Source: Lumnitzera littorea | Lineage: Eukaryota > Streptophyta > Magnoliopsida > Myrtales > Combretaceae | Reading direction: 5' to 3' | Assembly: GCA_024138015.1 (NCBI GenBank) | Contig: JAMXBB010000009.1 | Span: 39,120,344-39,184,343 of the forward strand | DNA: 64,000 nucleotides | In this document: positions 57,890 through 64,000 of the stretch, piece by piece | Layout of the letters: every line of letters starts with the position of its first letter | How positions within the stretch are numbered: position 1 is the stretch's first letter | Program-made: the position numbers and the translations under genes | Notes under the pieces: generated by a model | Databases searched by the model: none | What the model was told of the DNA's origin: nothing | The model's input: only the letters and a program-made list of their open reading frames with translations

Positions 57890-58800
57890 CATAATAGGAT
57901 CCTCTTAATTTGCATTGAGCTTCGTTTGATTCTCTTGCATGCTAGTTACTTCTAATTTTCTAAAAATAAGATCTCTAAGTTGAAATACCTTGTGTTTTAC
58001 CTTTTGATTGTAATACCTAGTTGCTTTGTGTTGATATGTAGCATCTCTTATCCTTACAATAACTCTTATCTCCTCGATTATATCCAAATTGGCTGTAAGG
58101 CTGACTTGATTAACACTTATGTGAAAGTGATATGTACGAAGATTGGGTAGATCCATCTCAATTAGCAGGACGACTTTCAAACCATATGCTAATCTGAAGG
58201 GGGTTTCTTTGGTTGAAGTCCTTTGGGTAGTTTCATACCCCCATAAAACACTCGGCAGTTCGTTAGTCCATTTACCCTTGACTTGGTTAACTTTCCTCTT
58301 CAAACTATGCAAGATGATCTTATTAATTGCTTTCACTTGCCCATTGGTTTGAGGATAAGCTACTGAAGTGTAATTTAGATGAATGCCGTGTTTCTCACAA
58401 AATGCCTGAAACTTATGTCTATTGAACTATGGTCCATTGTAAGTGATTATCGTAAATGAAACCCCAAATCTTGATATGATGAAGTTGAAAACAAAAGCTT
58501 TGACCTTATGTTCAATGATTTTAGCTACTGCTTTGGCCTCCACTCAATTGTAAAACAATCTACGGCAACTATGATGCATTGCCGCTAGGCCTTAGACTTT
58601 AGAAATGGTTTAAGTATATCTAATCCCTACTAGGCATAATGCTAAGGGCTCATGAGGCTGTATAATTCAATAAAAGGCATATGGCTCAATGCTTCATGTT
58701 TTTAGGATTGTGGACATTACTGATCAACGAATTTTGCATCTTCTCTCATAGTCGGCCAGTAATAGCCGAGTCGCAATACATGTACATATAGGGTTTGACC
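57890..58800 (-). pseudogene. Ty3/gypsy integrase, Tat type, copy 3
   Basis: The open frame 58336-57905 (143 residues, the longest in the window) holds the integrase C-terminal half: 'GKWTNELPSVLWGYETTQRT', 'STKETPFRLAYGLKVVLLIE', then 'ATRYYNQKVKHKVFQLRDL' (family ARYYNSRVKPRxFxVGDL). The N-terminal zinc and core part lies at 58800-58340 with stops. It is very like copy 1 residue by residue. The preserved open frame suggests a younger or less decayed copy. Confidence 0.88.
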
Positions 58801-59055
58801 CTTTGCATGGTTGCTACAGATGCCATCGTATAAGTCAGATAGTATTTGTTGTACGTCCTTTGGTGGAAGGCATTAAGTATAAGGTTAGGAAATGTTGCAT
58901 TTGTACAATTGGTCATCAATCAACGTATAATTTGTGGCTTGGTAAATCAACCTTTGAGCATCTTTCTTATCATCAAGAAGGATATCGTCCTTCAAATAGT
59001 CTATGATTGGGTCCATTTAAGACTTCTCCTTTGGTCAAGGAACCAACTCATACCT

Positions 59056-59652
59056 CTATTCAGCACTTTGTAAGCTCTTATTAGGGAGATACTTAATGAA
59101 GAGCTTGTCATTTAAGTCAGGAAATTCCATGTTAGCTAACTTCAATAGTTTTTTTGCAATAATGTTCCTACTCTTCAAAATTTGCTTGATTGAAAAGGAT
59201 TGAAACTCTTCCTTGAGCATTTGTACCATTAACATGTACTTGCTTATCACTTCTTTTGCTACGTAACTTCCTCTAACTTAATTCACAACTAGTTGTGAAT
59301 TGGAAAAAACTTTGATGTTCTCAGCACCAACATCTTTTGCCAATTTGACTCAAGCAATTAAGGCTTTGTATTTGGCCTCATTGTTGTTGGTTGGAAACCT
59401 AAATTTCAAGGCATAATTAATATTCACATTATGGGGTCCTTGTAGAATGAGGCTTGCATTACATCCTTCTTTTATTGAGGAGCTATTGATATATAAATTC
59501 CATATTGGCTTCTTGACCATCTCTATGCTGTCTTCTTTACCAATAAATTCATCGACAAAATCTGCCAATACTGGAGTTTTTAATATCGTTCTGGGTTTGT
59601 ACTGTACACTATAGGCACTTAGCTCTAAGGCATATGTCATCATCCTCCTCAA
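59056..59652 (-). pseudogene. Ty3/gypsy RNase H, Tat type, copy 3
   Basis: 59652-59350 reads 'ALELSAYSVQYKPRTILKTP', 'VLADFVDEFIG', 'IWNLYINSSS' and 'ALKFRFPTNNNEAKYKALIA'. In the usual 'LYVDGSS' the catalytic Asp is Asn, so activity is lost. 59250-59056 continues as the RNase H-to-integrase linker ('FSIKQILKSRNIIAKKLLKL', family FxIxxIPRxxNxxADxLSKLA). Confidence 0.85.
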
Positions 59653-60259
59653 GGAATTTGGTCATTGTAAAGCTTGCCGTAAAGGCTAATTATTGAGACT
59701 AATAATTTGATGTGCTTGAAAGTATGACTTTAACTTTCTTGCTGAGAGAACCATTGCTAAAGCAAATATTTTAATCTTTGTGTATTGGTGTTCTGGGCCT
59801 TAAATGGCATGGCTCACATAATAAATTGGCCGATGCTCTCTGCCTTCTATTTGTACCAAGATAGAAGAAAGAGCTTGGCTGCTTATTGACAAATGCAAGT
59901 ATAAATTTTCTTTCAGAATAGGTGTTGAGAGTGTTAGTGGTGACGTAAGAAACTCCTTAAAGTCGTTGAACGCTTTCTCATTCTTATCAGTCTACTGGAA
60001 TTCTTTCAAGTTCTTTAAGACTTTAAAGAACTCTGCACATCTATTAATGCTTTTCGACACAAATTTGTTTAGGTTGGCTATCTACCTAATTAGCTCCTGA
60101 ACTTCCTTGATTGTACAAGGAGACCTTGTGTTCTAAATAGCATCGATCTTCCTTGGGTTCACTTAAATGACATGCCGGATGACCATATAGCCTAAAAATT
60201 TTCTTGAAGTGGCATTGAAAACACACTTTTGCAGGTTCAATTTCATATTGTACCTCCTT

Positions 60260-60900
60260 AAAGTGCTAAATGTCTTCTCAAGATTGGCAAGATGCTAACT
60301 TTTTGTCATACTCTTCACAATCACGTCGTAGATATATACTTTGACGTTATGATGAATTTGAGGCTTGAACATCTTGTTGATTAGCCCTTGATAGGTTGTG
60401 CCAGCATTTTTGAGCTTAAAGGGCATCACTGTGTAACAATACGTCTCAAAATTAGTGATAAAGGATGTATGGACTTCATTTTCCTTCTCCATCTTGATTT
60501 GATTATATTTGAAAAACGCATCTATTAAAGATAGTAAGGCATGTCCGATGGTTAAGTCAACTATCTAGTCTATTCTTAGCAAGGGGAAACAATCTTTGGG
60601 ATAGGCCCTATTCAAATCCATAATGTCTATGCACATGCGCCATTTGTCGTTAGACTTTTTGACTAGTACACAGTTGGTTAGCTAAGTCGGATAAGGCTCT
60701 TCCTTTATGAACCCTGCCTTTAACAATTTCTGTACTTCTTCTTCGATGACTCCCATTGCTCAAGAGTGAAATGCCTTTTCCTCTACTGAACTATCTTCGC
60801 ATTGGGATCAATTTGAAGTTTGTGAGACATTACTTCCCTAGGGATTCCCAGCATATTTGAGGAGGAGCATGCAAACAAGTCAGTGTTATCTCGTATAAAG
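60260..60900 (-). pseudogene. Ty3/gypsy reverse transcriptase, Tat type, copy 3
   Basis: From the right: 'DLFACSSSNMLGIPREVMSH' (about 60880-60820), the pre-RT stretch of Tat elements, then in the open frame 60492-60295 'CYTVMPFKLKNAGTTYQGLI' and 'VYIYDVIVKS'. The active-site box is Y-I-Y-D instead of Y-V-D-D, so the first Asp is lost. Upstream gag and protease are absent. Confidence 0.85.
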
Positions 60901-61103
60901 TTGATCAAACTTTGTTGAATCTCTGCTAGCAAAGGTTTCCTTATCTTTGTTGTCTCCCCAAGATTATTTCCTAATGAGACATCCTTTGTTTCTTCCTTAG
61001 CATTTTCTATGCTGACTAACTTTTGTTTTGGACAAGTTTTTGTTGATAAGTGATTTTTGTCCTAGTGCATGAACACCTTCAATAAGAAAACGGCTATGGG
61101 GAA

Positions 61104-61349
61104 TGTTGAAGGATACTCTGGCATAGTTACTCCGATACTTAAGTCAGCCCTCTTGTGATGAGAGTAAACTTATAGCATAATAGGAAAAGTGAGAGAGAAT
61201 GGAAGAGGATCCTCTTACTTGAGGGTTTTGCTTGGTATTTATAGTGAGTCAATAGAGATTATACCCAAACTGGATAATTGGAACAGGCTTAAGTATTTAG
61301 CTGACTAATATAAGCCTACATAATAATTATTAGAAAATGCCTATCAACA
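61104..61349 (-). repeat. Right-hand LTR of Tat-type copy 3
   Basis: Runs from 'tgttgaaggat' to 'gcctatcaaca' in + orientation (TG...CA). It shares 'ccgatacttaagtcag' and a minus-strand TATA box (61237-61245) with the left LTR. Its outer side is 'tttgccccctactctcttta', a polypurine tract on the minus strand, which is expected beside a 3' LTR rather than a 5' LTR. Confidence 0.65.
61237..61245 (-). promoter_or_regulatory. TATA box in the right LTR of copy 3
   Basis: CTATAAATA on the minus strand, upstream of the minus-strand pol. Confidence 0.55.
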
Positions 61350-61370
61350 TTTGCCCCCTACTCTCTTTAG
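61350..61370 (-). promoter_or_regulatory. Polypurine-like tract outside the right LTR of copy 3
   Basis: The minus strand reads 'ctaaagagagtagggggcaa', followed by the LTR start TGTTGATAG. It is almost the same as the tract at 53993-54010. Confidence 0.65.
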
Positions 61371-61573
61371 TGACAAAGTTGAAAAAGAGAATTTGAGAAG
61401 GTTGATTTTGTAAGATGCTTGGAAAAGTTTGTAAAGCAAGCTTGAAGAAGTTAAAGTGATTGAAAAAGCAAAGGCCTGGAGAGTTGAAAAGTAGGAGTGA
61501 TAGTAGCACTTATAAATATTATCATGCCGTAAAAAGTGAAGGCCTGAAGAGGCGAAGGCCTAAAGAGTTCCAA

Positions 61574-61677
61574 GCACTTGAAGAGGTGAGGGCTTAAAGA
61601 GGCTAGAGCACTTAAAGAGGCGGGGGCTTAAAGAGGCTGGAGCGCCTAAAAAGGCCGAAGCGCTTGAAGAGGTTGGA
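61574..61677. repeat. 34-bp minisatellite, three units
   Basis: Units at 61574, 61608 and 61642 of the type 'gcacttaaagaggcggggg' plus 'cttaaagaggctgga', each itself two 17-bp halves. Looser copies lie upstream from about 61530. Confidence 0.85.
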
Positions 61678-62520
61678 GAAGTTGTAGGTCGTCCAAGTTA
61701 TGCATGACCTGTACTAAGTAAAGCCATAAAGTAAGTTGGTTGGCCCCTAATCCATTAGTGTATAAGACTTATGGGCTTATTTGCTCATCATCAATGCAAA
61801 TTTTTGGACTTAGAATATTTTACATATCATTGCTCAATGGCTTAAGGTTTTTGAGTAGCTCATTATCTATTTATTAGATAGAGCAACCGAGTTTATTGTA
61901 GCTCATCATCCATAGTATATAGGGTTTAGAGCTATCAAGGAGTAGCCCATTGACTAATTGTATTTGCATAGGCTTAAGACAAAGGGCATTCCTTCCTTAA
62001 TGTGTCTTGACATATATCCTTGAATAGAGGTAGAAATAAGCTTGCTAAGAATTAGGAAAAATTATCACAAGCACTAAGCAGTTGACACTTTTATTATCAG
62101 GCTCATTGGAGCTCGAGTCATGAATTAACATATTGATATAACTTAATAGAGAGTTTATAGAGTGGATTCAATTCTAATGATATATCAACTCAAGTATGAT
62201 ATAGAACACTTATCTCTAAGCATAAATAATAGCTCTGAGTCTATTATCTAAGCGTAGCTCGATGTTGAGATTGGAAAGAGCTTGGATTTTTGGTAAGACA
62301 CTGTTAGAGCTCGATAATTGTTGTAGGGTGCTTAAAGTTTGTGTGAAGCTCAACCATGTTAATGACCAGCTTGGTTGCTTTGTTACTGTTGTTGTAGAAT
62401 ACTTTGACTTGATGAAAAATGATGTACCAGGAGCTTAGTTATCACTATGACTTATCAGTTTGGATTCGAACCAATGAGTCCTTCAAAATATCAAAGAAAA
62501 CAAAGTGAGTAGGTTTACGA
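61678..62520. other. AT-rich stretch, no gene seen
   Basis: No protein similarity was recognised. 'agctcat' and 'agctcgat' motifs recur irregularly. It may be internal debris of the element whose polypurine tract lies at 61350-61370. Confidence 0.4.
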
Positions 62521-63200
62521 GCTGAGTAGAGTAGTTGATGCGAAGCTATTCAGAGGATATGACACACTAACGAATATAACATGACTTGACACTTCACTTG
62601 ATATGACGTACAAGTTAATGTCAAGGTTCACTCGCCACTAATCCTGAGCTACTCGGTAAGATTAGATAAGAGTGTATGAAAGTGGACTTGTAGAGGGTTA
62701 TCTTACAAGAACAATATATTCAATGTTTTTGTGTAAATTCAGATGATTTTGGCTTACAAGGAGAAAGGACTATTTATAGTAAGTCCCTAGGGCAACATTA
62801 CAAATAAAGAAATTACAAGAAGGTATATACAAAAGAGGGATTTATAGTACATGCGAAAAGGGGTAAAAGGGACAAAAGACGAAAAAAAAAGGGGAAAAAT
62901 AGTACAATGTTAGATGAAGAGGATAGGTGGCAGTGCAATACTGGATTTGTACAAGGGTTCCCTGAGCACAACATGCGAGAGGAATCAAGGTATTGTAGTG
63001 ACAAAGAAGCCAAGATGTGAAAGGATGCCATGAGAGTTGGAAGGAGGCCAAAAGAGAAGTACCTAACTAAGAGCTAGTTACATTTACTCGGTAAGAGACT
63101 TTTGGCAATTGAAAGTCTGATCACTTGCCACGATAATGAATAGAGCATTATATAACCACCTAGAGTTTTTAGGGAATTCAGCCATCCTCTTTTAGCATAC
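62521..63200 (-). repeat. Probable 3' LTR of a Reina-like chromovirus
   Basis: Contains a minus-strand TATA box (62771-62779) in 'ggactatttatagtaagtcc'. The neighbouring 'aagaacaatatattcaatg', 'cagatgattttggcttacaa' and 'gtccctagggcaac' are strings typical of Reina-type LTRs. It lies at the correct side of the minus-strand integrase. Both ends are approximate, and the open frames at 62813-63051 are not genes. Confidence 0.5.
62771..62779 (-). promoter_or_regulatory. TATA box in the Reina-like LTR
   Basis: CTATAAATA on the minus strand, fifth occurrence of this 9-mer in a reverse-oriented LTR of the window. Confidence 0.5.
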
Positions 63201-63339
63201 TGTTTCTCATCATTGGTGGGTTGATGAGAGAGAAACCTTCGGGCGAGGAATTAGAGGCCTCTGAGGCATGTGCGAGTGATTAGGCTGGTAGTCAGTAATC
63301 CATCAGCTCCTTGGGGTTGTTGGAGATTTGCCTTTAAAT

Positions 63340-64000
63340 CATGATCCTCATCATCATCTGACACATAGGGAGTCAGATTGGCGACGTTGAATGTAGTAGA
63401 CACGTTGAAACCCTTAGGCAGTTTAACCTCATAGGAGTTAACATTAATGCACTTAAGGATGTTGTAAGGTCCGTTCGTTTTGGGAGATAGTTTGTTCGTC
63501 CTCTTGCTAGGAAAGTGTTCTTTGCTAAGATGGATCTAGACAAGGTCTCCAAGGGTATAAATGACTTGTCTCCTCCTTGACTTCCTGCTTCCTTCTATAG
63601 GGATACAGTCTTGGCCAATTGCTCGGCAATCTTCTAATGTAACCTCTGGAATTCTTTGGCACGCTATAGGCTAGATTGACTTTCCCCTTATATAGTTGGA
63701 CTGTTAATTAAATCCAAGAGTAAGTTCAGGTTAAGTCCATAAACAACCTCAAATGGTGATATTCCAGTCGAGTTGTTAGTCGAGCTGTTGTAGGTAAATT
63801 CAATGATGGGCAAGAATAAATCCTAATCACGAGAATTCTTCCTAATAGTTACATGTAGGAGGTTACCAACAAATCTGTTCACAATTTCAGTTTAGCTATT
63901 TGTTTTGGGGGGGGGGGGGGGGGGGGAACAAGAAGTACTGAACAGGAGCTCAGTATCGAGCTTCCTCCATATAGTCTTCCAAAAGAACTTCGTGAACTTT
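63340..64000 (-). pseudogene. Chromovirus (Reina-like) integrase C-terminal part, cut by the window end
   Basis: The minus strand reads 'TEIVNRFVGNLLHVTIRKNS', 'FLPIIEFTYNSSTNNSTGIS' and 'PFEVVYGLNLNLLLDLI', then 'HLSKEHFPSKRTNKLSPKTN', 'GPYNILKCINVNSYEVKLPK' and 'FNVSTTFNVANLTPYVSDDD'. These are the integrase core end and GPY/F module of Reina-type chromoviruses (family STGxSPFEVVYG; RxxxLxPRxDGPFxVLxxINDNAYKVELP; FNVSATFNVADLSPY). Stops and a G20 tract interrupt it. It differs clearly from the Tat-type integrases at 9.5-10.5 and 57.9-58.8 kb. Confidence 0.88.
63907..63926. repeat. G20 homopolymer inside the integrase remnant
   Basis: Twenty consecutive G residues, read directly. On the coding (minus) strand this is a C run inserted in the integrase reading frame, between the window edge and TEIVNRF. 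It would encode a proline run or a shift and is absent from the family. Confidence 0.95.

Larger units (their letters stand above)
53563..61349 (-). mobile_element. Degraded Tat-type Ty3/gypsy element, copy 3
   Basis: Minus-strand order from the right: LTR (61349-61104), RT (about 60900-60260), RNase H (59652-59056), integrase (about 58800-57890), then an opposite-strand spliced ORF (54640-57240), polypurine tract and LTR (53992-53563). Gag and protease are missing between the right LTR and RT. The right LTR is shorter (about 246 bp) than the left (about 430 bp) and has a polypurine-like tract on its outer side. The element may therefore be a recombinant or truncated copy. All frames are broken. 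Confidence 0.75.

Noticed and set aside
62455..62530. tRNA-like T-loop: the minus strand contains 'ggttcgaatcc'
   Set aside because: No consistent D-arm, anticodon arm or 7-bp acceptor pairing could be built around it.
1..64000. CRISPR arrays, bacterial operons, toxin or defence systems
   Set aside because: Repeats here are contiguous satellites without unique spacers, and all recognised proteins are plant transposable-element or plastid proteins.

Overview
This window looks like nuclear DNA from a flowering plant with a large, repeat-rich genome. It is AT-rich and contains no intact long gene. Almost everything recognisable is the wreckage of plant transposable elements: Ty3/gypsy elements of Tat and chromovirus type, a Ty1/copia element, a plant LINE, a Mutator-like element, a probable MITE, solo LTRs, satellite-like tandem arrays and a scrap of plastid rpoA. 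All coding remnants carry stops and frameshifts. No bacterial operon, CRISPR array or convincing RNA gene was seen. All boundaries and similarities were judged by eye.

Layout. 1-5.3 kb is AT-rich DNA with microsatellites, a 174-bp tandem duplication and a probable MITE. 5.3-15.34 kb is a degraded Tat-type Ty3/gypsy element in reverse orientation. Its gag, protease, RT, RNase H and integrase lie on the minus strand, followed by 88-bp tandem repeats and then an extra, apparently spliced ORF on the opposite (+) strand. 15.34-17.56 kb holds a possible host-gene fragment.

17.56-40.39 kb is one Ty1/copia element (about 4.77 kb once insertions are subtracted) split by three insertions. The first is an 11-kb LTR-flanked non-coding element that itself holds satellite repeats, a plastid rpoA fragment and a 3.66-kb solo LTR. 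The second is a 2.45-kb solo LTR. The third is a Mutator-like element with a second chromovirus-type solo LTR in one of its inverted repeats. Four of the five insertions keep exact target-site duplications, so the order of events can be read.

40.39-44.58 kb is a degraded LINE (endonuclease, RT, RNase H). 44.8-47.9 kb is a second Tat-type fragment (-). 50.3-52.93 kb is a satellite block with 85-, 48- and 97-bp periods, apparently the interior of a non-autonomous LTR element. 53.56-61.35 kb is a third Tat-type element (-), again with an opposite-strand spliced ORF. 62.5-64 kb is the 3' part of a Reina-like chromovirus (-) that runs off the window.

The pol genes once encoded the copy-and-insert machinery of each element. 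Key catalytic residues are visibly lost in several of them, so none looks autonomous. The least explained component is the spliced ORF antisense to pol, present in two separate Tat-type elements.
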